Origin: Mycobacterium sp. GA-1841
GTDB lineage: Bacteria > Actinomycetota > Actinomycetes > Mycobacteriales > Mycobacteriaceae
Direction of reading: 5' to 3'
Length of the DNA: 36,628 nt
NCBI RefSeq assembly: GCF_001954135.1
Contig: NZ_MBEQ01000092.1
Coordinates: 1 to 36,628, forward strand
Under the pieces are notes generated by a model that was not told the origin of the DNA, did not search any database, and saw only the letters and a program-made list of their open reading frames with translations. Position numbers and translations under genes: made by a program. Every line of letters starts with the position of its first letter. The first letter of the stretch is position 1. Shown here piece after piece: positions 24,745 through 32,822 of the stretch.

Positions 24745-24767
24745 ATGACACGATCTAACCGTGTCAT
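24745..24767. promoter_or_regulatory. Inverted repeat over the regulator start codon
   Basis: ATGACACG (24745-24752) and CGTGTCAT (24760-24767) are exact inverted copies separated by 7 nt. The right arm covers the GTG start of the regulator gene. The position fits an autoregulatory operator or an RNA hairpin hiding the start. Confidence 0.58.
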
Positions 24768-24849
24768 CGGCCTCAACCGCCGGCGCTCTACACGCCAACC
24801 TGCTGACCGCGCTCGGGACTGCGATCGTCTCCGGCGAACTGGCGGCTGA
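24745..24849 (+). CDS. Candidate 34-codon upstream ORF overlapping the regulator start
   Basis: ATG at 24745 follows GGAGG (24735-24739) by 5 nt, the best ribosome site in this region. The frame (MTRSNRVIGLNRR...) runs 34 codons and stops at 24849 inside the FadR-type regulator, in a different frame. It is arginine-rich and has no homology that I recognise. It may be a leader peptide controlling regulator translation, or the ribosome site may be fortuitous. Confidence 0.35.
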   Translation: MTRSNRVIGLNRRRSTRQPADRARDCDRLRRTGG

Positions 24850-25477
24850 GCAGGTACTGACCCTGGACCGGCTCAGCGCCGAGTACACGGTGTCCCGCAG
24901 CGTCGCCCGCGAGGTCATCCGGGTGCTGGAATCGATGGGCATGGTGGAATCACGGCGCCGGGTCGGGATCACCGTCCAACCCTCCGTGAGATGGAATGTC
25001 TTCGACCCCAGGCTCATTCGGTGGCGTCTGGACTCCGGTGACCGCGCCGCCCAGCTTGCATCGCTGTCTGAACTGCGGCGCGGGTTCGAACCCGCCGCCG
25101 CCGCACTCGCTGCCCGCCGGGCGAACCCCGATCAATGTCGCGTGGTGGCCGCCGCGGTGTCGGACATGGTGGTGCACGGCCGATCCGGTGACCTGTACGC
25201 CTACCTCGCCGCCGACAAGCTTTTCCACCGCACCCTGCTCGAAGCCAGCGGCAACGAGATGTTCCGCGCCCTCGACGATGTCGTGGCCGAAGTCCTGGCC
25301 GGGCGCACCCTGCACGGGCTGATGCCCGTCTCACCCAACCCGGCTGCGATCGAGCTGCACGACGAGGTGGCCCGGGCCATCCGGTTGCGCGACGAGGACG
25401 CTGCCGAGCGGGCCATGCGGGCCATCATCGACGAGGCGGTCACCGCGGTGCTCGACACCGACAACCGCGGTGCTTAA
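24761..25477 (+). CDS. GntR-family (FadR/FCD type) regulator
   Basis: This 238-residue protein has an N-terminal winged helix (about 10-75; LTLDRLSAEYTVSRSVAREVIRVLE spans the recognition region). A helical FCD effector domain follows, with the metal/ligand-binding His and Asp pattern ADKLFHRTLLEASGN and a late ELHDEVARAI. By position it should control the divergent gntK-gntP genes in response to gluconate or a phosphorylated product. The GTG at 24761 is the only start that keeps the full winged helix, but it has no ribosome site at normal distance. A leaderless or very short leader transcript is possible. Confidence 0.87.
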   Translation: MSSASTAGALHANLLTALGTAIVSGELAAEQVLTLDRLSAEYTVSRSVAREVIRVLESMGMVESRRRVGITVQPSVRWNVFDPRLIRWRLDSGDRAAQLASLSELRRGFEPAAAALAARRANPDQCRVVAAAVSDMVVHGRSGDLYAYLAADKLFHRTLLEASGNEMFRALDDVVAEVLAGRTLHGLMPVSPNPAAIELHDEVARAIRLRDEDAAERAMRAIIDEAVTAVLDTDNRGA

Positions 25478-25485
25478 CTAACGGC

Positions 25486-26373
25486 ATGGGTCGCTCTCCC
25501 GCATTGGCACGTCGCTTCTTCGACCGGCTGGAGCCGGTTCATGCCGTCACCTATTTCGCGCCGGAGGCGCGGGCGGCGCTCGACGCCGTGGGCTATCGCG
25601 GTTTCTGGATGGGTTACTTCGCCGCCCGCTCGGCGCCGCTCGGCGTCGTGCCTGCCGACGTGGTCGCCGCGGTGTTCTACAACTTCACCACCGAACGCGT
25701 CGCCAAAGCTCTGCCGGCAGCCTGGGAGACGGCCAGCCCGGCCACGATGCTGAAGGTCCGAGCCGACGCGGCCGTCGCTGCACTGCGCCGGGTCGGCGTG
25801 ACCGATTCCGACGCCGTCCGGACGGCCGCAGAGCTGACCGCGAAAGCCGCGCGCACCGCGCCGATGGACGGTCGACCGCTCTACGCCGCCAACCGGGCGC
25901 TGCCGTGGCCGGAAGAGCCGATCGCCAAACTCTGGCATGCGGTCACGTTGTTACGTGAGCAACGCGGTGACGGCCACGTCGCGGTATTGGTCGGTGAGGG
26001 CATCAGCGGCCGCGAATGCAACGTGCTGCACGCGGCGGCCGGGCGGGTGCCCCGCGAAATGATCATGCGCAGCCGCGATTACGACGACGAGCAGTGGGCG
26101 GGGTACGTCGAGCAATTGCGCTCCCGTGGCTGGCTGGATGAGCAGGGCGCCCTCACCGACACCGGGCGAGAGGTCAAGCAGGCCATCGAGGACCGCACCG
26201 ATGCGCTGGCGCTGGGCGCACTGGATGCATTGACCGACGACGAGGTCACCACCCTGTTCAAGGTGCTGACGCCGATCACCCGGCAGGTGGTGGCCGCCGG
26301 GGACGTTCCGGCCGCGACCCCCATGGGGTTGAGTCGCGATGATCTCGACGACGAGAGTGCCCGGCTGGGCTAG
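25486..26373 (+). CDS. SCO6745-family protein (SalK-like), unknown function
   Basis: This 295-residue soluble protein, mostly helical, matches what I know as the SCO6745/SalK-like family of actinobacteria (LEPVHAVTYFAPEARAALDAVG, GYRGFWMGYFAARSAPLG, GRECNVLHAAAGR). The C-terminal half contains a winged-helix-like stretch (RSRGWLDEQGALTDTGREVKQAIEDRTD), so the fold may be related to DNA-binding domains. Function is unknown. It lies 8 bp after the FadR-type regulator and is probably co-transcribed with it, but a link to gluconate use is not evident. It converges with ynfA. Confidence 0.75.
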   Translation: MGRSPALARRFFDRLEPVHAVTYFAPEARAALDAVGYRGFWMGYFAARSAPLGVVPADVVAAVFYNFTTERVAKALPAAWETASPATMLKVRADAAVAALRRVGVTDSDAVRTAAELTAKAARTAPMDGRPLYAANRALPWPEEPIAKLWHAVTLLREQRGDGHVAVLVGEGISGRECNVLHAAAGRVPREMIMRSRDYDDEQWAGYVEQLRSRGWLDEQGALTDTGREVKQAIEDRTDALALGALDALTDDEVTTLFKVLTPITRQVVAAGDVPAATPMGLSRDDLDDESARLG

Positions 26374-26377
26374 CCGC

Positions 26378-26704
26378 TCAGCGCGGGGCGTACATGATCA
26401 GCCCGACGCCGGCGAGAGCCACGAGCGCGCCGGTCACATCCCAGCGGTCGGGCCGAAAACCGTCGGCCGCCATGCCCCACAACAGCGACCCGGCGATGAA
26501 CACCCCGCCGTAGGCGGCCAGCACCCGGCCGAAGTGGGCGTCGGGCTGGAAGGCCGCGACAAAACCGTAGGCCCCCAACGCGATCACCCCGGCACCGATC
26601 CACAGCCAGCCGCGATTTTCCCGCACGCCCTGCCACACCAGCCACGCGCCGCCGATCTCCAGCACCGCGGCCAGAACGAACAACGCGATCGATTTGGCGA
26701 CCAT
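26378..26704 (-). CDS. ynfA: YnfA-family small membrane protein
   Basis: This 108-residue protein has four transmembrane helices and the UPF0060/YnfA pattern: LAAVLEIGGAWLVWQGVRE, GAYGFVAAFQPDAHFGRVLAAYGGVFIAGSLLWG split over helices 2-3, and a final DVTGALVALAGVGLIMY. The family is related to small multidrug-resistance exporters; its substrate is unsettled. The ATG at 26704 lies one base after the livF stop, so it is translationally linked to the liv operon, a neighbour I cannot explain by function. Confidence 0.87.
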   Translation of the reverse strand: MVAKSIALFVLAAVLEIGGAWLVWQGVRENRGWLWIGAGVIALGAYGFVAAFQPDAHFGRVLAAYGGVFIAGSLLWGMAADGFRPDRWDVTGALVALAGVGLIMYAPR

Positions 26705-26705
26705 G

Positions 26706-27452
26706 TCAGGCGACGCCGAGGTAGGCCGCGCGAATACTGTCATCTGCCAGCAGATCCCGGGCAACGCCGGTGCGGGTGATGCTGCCGGTCTCCAGAATGT
26801 AGGCCCGGTCCGAGCGGCTCAACGCTTGTTGGGCATTCTGCTCGACCAACAGCACCGTGGTGCCCTCGGTGTTGATCTGGGAGATGATCTGGAAGATCTG
26901 CGAGATCACCATCGGCGCCAGGCCCATCGAGGGTTCGTCGAGCAGCAGCACCCGTGGGCGGGCCATCAGCGCCCGGCCGATCGCCAGCATCTGCTGTTCC
27001 CCACCGGAGAGGGTGCCGCCCACCTGCGAGCGTCGTTCGGCCAGCCTGGGGAAGGTGGTGAAGACCCAGTCCAGGCGCTCGAGGTGTTCGTGGCGGGACG
27101 GGAATTTGCGGCCGTAGCAACCCATTTCCAGGTTTTCCACCACGGTCATACCGGGAAACACGCCTCGGCCCTCGGGTGCCTGGATCAGCCCGTCGATGAC
27201 CCGCTGATGCGCCTTGACCTTCGTGATGTCGCGGCCTTCGAACCACACCGAGCCCGAGGTGAGCGGACGCAGACCGGAGATCGCCCGCATCATGGTGGTC
27301 TTTCCGGCACCGTTGGACCCCAGCAGCGTGACCAATTCACCCTCGCGCACCGTGAGCGAAACCCCGTGCAACGCTTTGATCCTGCCGTAGTGCACCACCG
27401 CGTCGCGCACCTCGAGCAGCACCGGGCGGGTGGACTCAGCCGAGTTGGTCAT
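26706..27452 (-). CDS. livF: Branched-chain amino-acid ABC transporter ATPase LivF
   Basis: This 248-residue ATPase has Walker A GSNGAGKT at 45-52, the LivF-specific QAPEGRGVFPGMTVVENLEMG, signature LSGGEQQ at 148-154, and Walker B LLLDEPSMGLAP. LivF is the second ATPase of HAAT-type importers for leucine, isoleucine, valine or related ligands. Its start overlaps the end of livG by 17 bp, and ynfA follows one base after its stop. Confidence 0.92.
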   Translation of the reverse strand: MTNSAESTRPVLLEVRDAVVHYGRIKALHGVSLTVREGELVTLLGSNGAGKTTMMRAISGLRPLTSGSVWFEGRDITKVKAHQRVIDGLIQAPEGRGVFPGMTVVENLEMGCYGRKFPSRHEHLERLDWVFTTFPRLAERRSQVGGTLSGGEQQMLAIGRALMARPRVLLLDEPSMGLAPMVISQIFQIISQINTEGTTVLLVEQNAQQALSRSDRAYILETGSITRTGVARDLLADDSIRAAYLGVA

Positions 27453-28290
27453 CGGGCACCCCCAGATAGGCGGCGATGACCTTCGGGTCCTCGCGGATTT
27501 CAGGTGGTAGTCCGTCGGCGATCTTGCGACCGAACTCGAGCACCACGATGCGGTCGGTCACCCCCATCACCAGACGCATGTCGTGCTCGATCAGCAGTAC
27601 GGTGTAGCCGTCGTCGCGGATCTTGCGGATCAAGTCGATCAGCGAGGCCTTCTCGGCCGGATTGAATCCCGCGGCCGGCTCGTCCAGGCACAACAGTTTG
27701 GGTTCGGTGGCCAGGGCGCGGGCGATCTCCAGGCGGCGCTGGTCCCCGTAGGAGAGATTCTTGGCCTTCTCCTCGCCGCGGTGTGCGATCCCGACGAAAT
27801 GGAGTAGGGCAGCCGATCTCTCGATCGCCGAGCGTTCCTCGCGACGGTGCCGCGGTGAGCGCACCAGGGCGCCCGGCACCGAGGTCTTGTGCCGCGCATC
27901 GGTTCCCACCATGACGTTCTCCAGCGCGGTCATCTCACCGAAGAGCCGGATGTTCTGGAACGTGCGCGCGATCCCGCGACGGGTGATCTGGTGGCGTTTG
28001 ATCCGGCCCAGCGGCGCACCGTCGAACAACACTGAACCCGAACTGGGCCGGTACACCCCGGTGATCGCGTTGAAGCAGGTGGTCTTGCCTGCCCCGTTGG
28101 GCCCGATCAGGCCGAGGATCTCGCCGCGGCGGATGTCGAAGCTGACCGAATCCAGCGCCACCAGGCCACCGAACTTCACGGTGAGTTCCTGGGTCGCCAG
28201 CAGGATTTCACCTTCGGCGGCCTGGATCTCCCGATGCACGCCGGCCAGCTCCTCGACGCTTTCCGGCACGCCGGGCATGGGTTCGCTCAT
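27436..28290 (-). CDS. livG: Branched-chain amino-acid ABC transporter ATPase LivG
   Basis: This 284-residue ATPase has Walker A GPNGAGKT at 63-70, the LivG pattern ARTFQNIRLFGEMTALENVMVG, signature LSYGDQRR, and Walker B LLCLDEPAAGFNP. A polar N-terminal extension of about 30 residues precedes the nucleotide-binding domain. The ATG forms an ATGA overlap with the livM stop. Together with LivF it powers the HAAT importer. Confidence 0.92.
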   Translation of the reverse strand: MSEPMPGVPESVEELAGVHREIQAAEGEILLATQELTVKFGGLVALDSVSFDIRRGEILGLIGPNGAGKTTCFNAITGVYRPSSGSVLFDGAPLGRIKRHQITRRGIARTFQNIRLFGEMTALENVMVGTDARHKTSVPGALVRSPRHRREERSAIERSAALLHFVGIAHRGEEKAKNLSYGDQRRLEIARALATEPKLLCLDEPAAGFNPAEKASLIDLIRKIRDDGYTVLLIEHDMRLVMGVTDRIVVLEFGRKIADGLPPEIREDPKVIAAYLGVPDDQLG

Positions 28291-29489
28291 CCCACCGGCT
28301 CCTTGTCGGTGTTGCTGCGCAACAACTGTCGAGCCGATTTACCGTAGGCCAACAGCTGCTGGCGCACCGGGAACAGTCCCTGGGGACGGAAGATCATCAA
28401 CACCACCAGTGCCAAACCGAAGAACAGATACTTCAGGTCGCCCAGGTTGATCCCGAGGAATTCCACCCCGAGCAGCCGGTTGGGCAGATAGACGACGACG
28501 AACGCGCCGAAGATGACGCCGAGCTTGTTGCCTTGGCCGCCGAGCACCACCGCGCACAGGAACAACATCGAGTTGATGATGTTGAACGTCGGCGGTGCGA
28601 CGTACTGGACCTGCCCGGCGTACAGCGCACCGGACAGGCCGCCGATCGCGGCGCCGATCACGAAGGCCCACAGCTTGAATCGGAACGCGTTGACGCCCAT
28701 CACCTCGGCGGCATCTTCGTCCTCCCGGATCGCCACCCACGCCCGGCCGACCCGGCTGCGTTCCAGGTTGCCGACCAGAAGCAGGATGCCGACCATCAGG
28801 ATCAGGCCCAGCCAGAACCACCAGGTGCCGTAATTCGCGTCGCCGGCGGAGTTGCCGCTGGAGAACACGCCGCTGGGCAGCTTCTCGCTCTCCCCCACGC
28901 GCGGATAGGCGATCTGGTTGAGCCCGCGCGAACCGTTGGTGACGTCGGACAGATTGTCGGCGAGCAGCCGGATGATCTCGCCGAAGCCGAGGGTGACGAT
29001 GGCCAGATAATCGCCGCGCAGCCGCAGCGTGGGGGTGCCCAAGATGAGGCCGGCCAGTGCGGTGACGGCCATGGCCAGCGGCACACATGACAGCCAGGCC
29101 CAATCCTGGCTGAAGAAACCGTTGGGCCCCAGCTTGTTCCACGGACTGTCCGGACTCGTCAGCAAGGCGACGGTGTAGGCGCCGACCGCATAGAAGCCGA
29201 CATAGCCCAGATCGAGCAGACCGGCCTGCCCAACCACGACGTTGAGGCCGATCGCGATGATGGCGACCATCGCGAACTGCGCCATGGTGCCGCCGAAACT
29301 GATGCCGGTGGTGTCGAGGAAGCTGGGGGTGAACAGGGGCAACAGGCCGAGCAGGGTGAAACCCACCAGCCCGACAATCCATTTGGCCGTCCGCGGCAGG
29401 GTGGACCACGAGTCGCGGATGGCGTCGCCCGGTGCCAGCAGCGTCTTGCTCACCGCGCCGGCAGACGTCGAATCGTGTTGCTCGCTCAT
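28287..29489 (-). CDS. livM: Branched-chain amino-acid ABC transporter permease LivM
   Basis: This 400-residue permease has about ten membrane helices. The LivM core appears as GLNVVVGQAGLLDLGYVGFYAVGAYT and RLRGDYLAIVTLGFGEIIRLLADN, with AIREDEDAAEVMGVN in the ATPase-contact region. A 35-residue hydrophilic N-terminus precedes the first helix. Starts and stops overlap with livH and livG (ATGA at both ends). Confidence 0.92.
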   Translation of the reverse strand: MSEQHDSTSAGAVSKTLLAPGDAIRDSWSTLPRTAKWIVGLVGFTLLGLLPLFTPSFLDTTGISFGGTMAQFAMVAIIAIGLNVVVGQAGLLDLGYVGFYAVGAYTVALLTSPDSPWNKLGPNGFFSQDWAWLSCVPLAMAVTALAGLILGTPTLRLRGDYLAIVTLGFGEIIRLLADNLSDVTNGSRGLNQIAYPRVGESEKLPSGVFSSGNSAGDANYGTWWFWLGLILMVGILLLVGNLERSRVGRAWVAIREDEDAAEVMGVNAFRFKLWAFVIGAAIGGLSGALYAGQVQYVAPPTFNIINSMLFLCAVVLGGQGNKLGVIFGAFVVVYLPNRLLGVEFLGINLGDLKYLFFGLALVVLMIFRPQGLFPVRQQLLAYGKSARQLLRSNTDKEPVG

Positions 29490-30523
29490 ACCCGCGCCTT
29501 CCCGAGGCTCTCACCGAGTATGCCGGTCGGTCGGAACAGCAGGACCAGTACGAGCAGAACGAACGCCACGACGTCACGCCACTGGGTTCCGAACACCGCC
29601 TGGCCGTAGTTCTCCATGATGCCCAGCAGCAGACCACCGAGCAGGGCTCCGCGCAGGTTGCCGATGCCACCGAGCACCGCGGCCGAGAACGCCTTGATGC
29701 CGAGCAGGAAGCCGCCCGAGTAGATGATGCCCTGCGGCACCTTCAGGGTGTACAGCAGCGCGGCCGCACCGGCGAGCAGACCGCCGATCAGAAACGTCCG
29801 CAGGATGATGCGTTCCCGGGAGACGCCCATCAACGTCGCGGTGGTCGGGTCCTGCGCCACCGCACGGATGCCCCGGCCGAACCTGGTCCGGTTGATCGCG
29901 ATGTCGGTCAGCAGTGCAAGCACCAGGGCAGCGCCGACGATCACCAGCGTCACATTCGACACCGTGGCGCCGAATAACGTGAACTGGGTCTTCGGTTGTA
30001 CCAGGACGATCGGTTGTTGAGCGTTACTCCCGCCGTAGCCTTTCATGAGCTTCGGTAGGACGAAGTGCACGAACTCCTGCAGGACGAACGACATACCGAT
30101 GGCGGTGATGAGGAACGTCAACGCCCGGGCGTTGCGTTTTCGCAGCGGGCGGTAAGCGATGAGTTCCAGACCGACGGCCGCTGATCCGGAGACCAGCATC
30201 GCGAACAGCAAGGCGATGCCCAGGTAGAGCACCGTCAGGCCGACGCCCTTGTTATAGGCGTTGCCGCTCGCGGTGAAGCCGAGGATGACGTCCAGACAGA
30301 AATATGCGCCGAACATGCCCAGCATGAAGATCTCGGAGTGCGCGAAGTTGATCAGCCGGAGCACCCCGAACACGAGGGTGTAACCCACCGCCACCAGTGC
30401 GTAGATCGCGCCCCACGACAGGCCGTCGATCGTCAACTGCCAGAAGCCTTCTCGCAGACCGTCCAGGTTGAAACTGATGTTCGCGGCCAGGCAGGCGGAC
30501 TGCTCGACGCACTGGTGGATCAT
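29486..30523 (-). CDS. livH: Branched-chain amino-acid ABC transporter permease LivH
   Basis: This 345-residue permease has about eight to ten membrane helices and the LivH motifs GLSWGAIYALVAVGYTLVFGVLRLINFAHSEIFMLG, here read over helices 1-2, and RAVAQDPTTATLMGVSRERII as the ATPase-contact loop. The ATG at 30523 follows AGGAG. A roughly 30-residue N-terminus with two Cys (HQCVEQSACLAAN) precedes helix 1. It follows livK after 83 bp that contain a strong hairpin. Confidence 0.92.
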   Translation of the reverse strand: MIHQCVEQSACLAANISFNLDGLREGFWQLTIDGLSWGAIYALVAVGYTLVFGVLRLINFAHSEIFMLGMFGAYFCLDVILGFTASGNAYNKGVGLTVLYLGIALLFAMLVSGSAAVGLELIAYRPLRKRNARALTFLITAIGMSFVLQEFVHFVLPKLMKGYGGSNAQQPIVLVQPKTQFTLFGATVSNVTLVIVGAALVLALLTDIAINRTRFGRGIRAVAQDPTTATLMGVSRERIILRTFLIGGLLAGAAALLYTLKVPQGIIYSGGFLLGIKAFSAAVLGGIGNLRGALLGGLLLGIMENYGQAVFGTQWRDVVAFVLLVLVLLFRPTGILGESLGKARV

Positions 30524-30555
30524 CCGGTGGCGGCTCCTGACTGCGTGGGTGGGGA

Positions 30556-30599
30556 ACGAAACGCGTCCGAGTCCTACGGCGGTCTCGGACGCGTTTCGT
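30556..30599 (-). terminator. Perfect 16-bp hairpin between livK and livH
   Basis: ACGAAACGCGTCCGAG (30556-30571) and its exact inverse CTCGGACGCGTTTCGT (30584-30599) form a 16-bp stem with a 12-nt loop, just after the livK stop. No long U-tract follows. It probably terminates part of the transcripts or protects the livK mRNA end, giving more binding protein than permease. Confidence 0.78.
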
Positions 30600-30606
30600 G
30601 CGGCGA

Positions 30607-31818
30607 CTACTGGACTTCGTACATCCAGATCAAGGTGGTGGTCAGCTCACCTTTGTCGTTCCACTGGTACTTGCGGGCCACGCCCTGTCCTTCGTACTTG
30701 CGGACGAAGTCCAGCAGCGCCGGCCGGGTGATGGCGCCCGAGTCGATGCCCTTGAGCAAGATGGTGCCCAGGTCGTAGCCCTCGGTGCTGTAGGTGCCGG
30801 GAGCCTGCCCGAACTTCTTGGTGTACTCCTCGGCGAACGTCCCGGTGGCCGGACCGCACGGGCAGGACAGCAACGCGCCCTTCGACGATTCACCGGCCTG
30901 GTTGACGAACTGCTGGTCCTTGGTGCCGTCGGCGCTGACGAACGTCGCCGTCACTCCACCATCTCTGAGCTGCTGCACGAACGGTGCGGCCTCGGAGTAG
31001 TACCCGCTGTAGAACACCGAATCCGGCGCGGCGTTCTTGATCTGGGTGACGGCGGCCGAGAACTCCTTGTCGCCCTTCTTCACCGAGATGTTGCACGACG
31101 AATCAGCAACGGGACCAAGGGTTTCACGCACCACCTGGGCCAGCCCGAGGCCGTAGTCGGTGCTGTCGTCGACCACGCACACCTTCTTGTTGCCAAGCGT
31201 GTTCTTGAGGTAGTTGGCCACCGAGGGTCCCTGCACACCGTCGTTGGCCAGGCCGCGGAAGAAGGTCCGCCACCCGTTTTCGCTCAACGTGACGTTGGTG
31301 GCCGACGCGCTGGTGGCGACCAGCCCGGCCTGGTTGAACACATCGCCGGTGGCCTTGGTCTCCCCGGAGAACGCCGGGCCGACCACGCCGATGATGAACG
31401 CCTCGTCGACGATCTGCGGTGCCACACCGGTGGCCTTCTGCGGATCGCCCTCGGTGTCAAAACCCTTCAGCTGTACCTGGCAGCCGGCGTTGGCGGCATT
31501 GTGTTTGTCGATCGCCAGCTGCACACCGTTCTTGATGTTGATGCCCAGGGCGGCGTCCGGACCGTTGAGCGCACCCATCATGGCGATCATCACCGGCGGG
31601 CAGGTGGCCTTCCCGTCACCGGCGGGATCGGCGGGCGTGACGCCCTCGGCGGCCTTGACCTCGGCACCGTTCTCGTCGATCTGTACCTTCTCGACGATCT
31701 TGAGATCGGTCTGGGATGCCTCGCCCCCGGGAGCGGACTGGTTGCAGCCGGCGATCGCCAGCGCAATCATCCCCGCACCTCCGAGAGCAAGTGCCTTCCG
31801 TGCCACGCCACCGCGCAC
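30607..31818 (-). CDS. livK: Branched-chain amino-acid-type ABC binding lipoprotein LivK
   Basis: This 403-residue protein has a lipoprotein signal with lipobox IAGC and Cys25 (ALAIAGCNQS). A two-lobed type I periplasmic binding fold follows (PPVMIAMMGALNGPDAALGINIKNGVQLAIDKHN spread over the first strands, VVGPAFSGETKATGDVFNQAGLVATSASATN, KKVCVVDDSTDYGLGLAQVV). The ligand may be a branched-chain amino acid, amide or urea and cannot be fixed by eye. The GTG at 31818 follows GGAGGTG at good spacing. It is the first gene of livKHMGF-ynfA. Confidence 0.9.
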   Translation of the reverse strand: MRGGVARKALALGGAGMIALAIAGCNQSAPGGEASQTDLKIVEKVQIDENGAEVKAAEGVTPADPAGDGKATCPPVMIAMMGALNGPDAALGINIKNGVQLAIDKHNAANAGCQVQLKGFDTEGDPQKATGVAPQIVDEAFIIGVVGPAFSGETKATGDVFNQAGLVATSASATNVTLSENGWRTFFRGLANDGVQGPSVANYLKNTLGNKKVCVVDDSTDYGLGLAQVVRETLGPVADSSCNISVKKGDKEFSAAVTQIKNAAPDSVFYSGYYSEAAPFVQQLRDGGVTATFVSADGTKDQQFVNQAGESSKGALLSCPCGPATGTFAEEYTKKFGQAPGTYSTEGYDLGTILLKGIDSGAITRPALLDFVRKYEGQGVARKYQWNDKGELTTTLIWMYEVQ

Positions 31819-32013
31819 GCTTCACCTCCGGGTCAGAGTTGTCAGCGGCACCGGCGCGGACCGCGTGACGGTCGGGCGCCGGAGCTCCGGGTAGAACATA
31901 GCCAACCACCGGCCCGAGTGCGCGCTGTTGGGTGAATGCTCGTTCGGCGTGTACAGGCTGAACGCGGATTATGGGGCCCGTCAGAAACCCACAATTAACA
32001 ACAGGGGCCGCCC

Positions 32014-32640
32014 TCAGTTCTCCTGGGCGGGTGCTTCCTCGGAGTCTTCAAGCGTTTCCAACACCACTTCGGCGACCCGTTTCATGGTGGTCCGGCGGTC
32101 CATCGCGGCCCGCTGTATCCACTTGAACGCCTCCGGCTCGGTCATCTGGTGCTTGCTCTGGAGCAACCCCTTGGCCCGCTCGACCAGTTTGCGGGTCTCC
32201 AGCCGCTCCCCCAGCGTCGCCACCTCGTTTTCCAGGGCAGCGATCTCGCTGAACCGGCTCACGGCCACCTCGATGGCCGGAACAAGGTCGGTGATGCTGA
32301 AGGGCTTGACCAGATAGGCCATCGCCCCGGCGTCGCGCGCCCGCTCTACCAGCTCCCGCTGGCTGAAGGCGGTGAGGATCACGATCGGGGCGATGCGCTT
32401 GCTGGCGATCTCGGCGGCGGCGTCGATACCGTCGCGGCGCGGCATCTTGACGTCCATGATCACCAGGTCGGGCCGCAACGCCTCGGCGAGGTCGACGGCC
32501 TCCTGGCCGTCGCCGGCCTCCCCGACCACCTCGTACCCCTCTTCGCGCAGCATTTCGGCAAGGTCGAGGCGGATGAGTGCTTCGTCCTCGGCCACGAGCA
32601 CGCGGCGGGGCCTGTCAGCGTCTGCGGGTGAGCCGGTCAT
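32014..32640 (-). CDS. pdtaR: ANTAR-domain response regulator PdtaR
   Basis: This 208-residue protein is the Rv1626-type regulator. The receiver domain has the acidic pair E18/D19, phospho-acceptor Asp63 (VIMDVKMPRRDG) and Lys112 (YLVKPF). An RNA-binding ANTAR domain (about 145-200) reads LETRKLVERAKGLLQSKHQMTEPEAFKWIQRAAMDRRTTM in segments. It is phosphorylated by the kinase PdtaS and acts on transcript hairpins rather than DNA. No kinase gene is in the window, as expected for the split pair. ATG 32640 is chosen by the match to known N-termini; an upstream ATG at 32649 is possible. Confidence 0.94.
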   Translation of the reverse strand: MTGSPADADRPRRVLVAEDEALIRLDLAEMLREEGYEVVGEAGDGQEAVDLAEALRPDLVIMDVKMPRRDGIDAAAEIASKRIAPIVILTAFSQRELVERARDAGAMAYLVKPFSITDLVPAIEVAVSRFSEIAALENEVATLGERLETRKLVERAKGLLQSKHQMTEPEAFKWIQRAAMDRRTTMKRVAEVVLETLEDSEEAPAQEN

Positions 32641-32723
32641 GGAAAACATTGTGTCGTGACAGCCTCGGTTCGGCGAGCGCGGGGGCATCCTCTATGGTGG
32701 TAGGCCGCAGTACCGATCGGGAC

Positions 32724-32800
32724 GCCCTCGTATCCCAACTGGCAGAGGAAACGGATTCAAAACCCGTACAGTGTGAGTTCGAATCTCACCGAGGGCACCA
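32724..32800 (+). tRNA. tRNA with CAA anticodon (tRNA-Leu-like), CCA encoded
   Basis: Acceptor arms GCCCTCG (32724-32730) and CGAGGGC (32790-32796) pair over 7 bp, followed by A and encoded CCA. The T arm is GTGAG-TTCGAAT-CTCAC. The anticodon arm ACGGA-TTCAAAA-CCCGT gives anticodon CAA (Leu), with an A-C mismatch closing the loop. The D stem is only 3 bp (TCC/GGA) with GG in the loop, as in leucine tRNAs. The variable loop is about 5 nt (ACAGT), whereas bacterial tRNA-Leu normally has a long variable arm. Divergent from pdtaR. Confidence 0.85.
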
Positions 32801-32822
32801 CAGGCACCTACCGTGGATCGTG

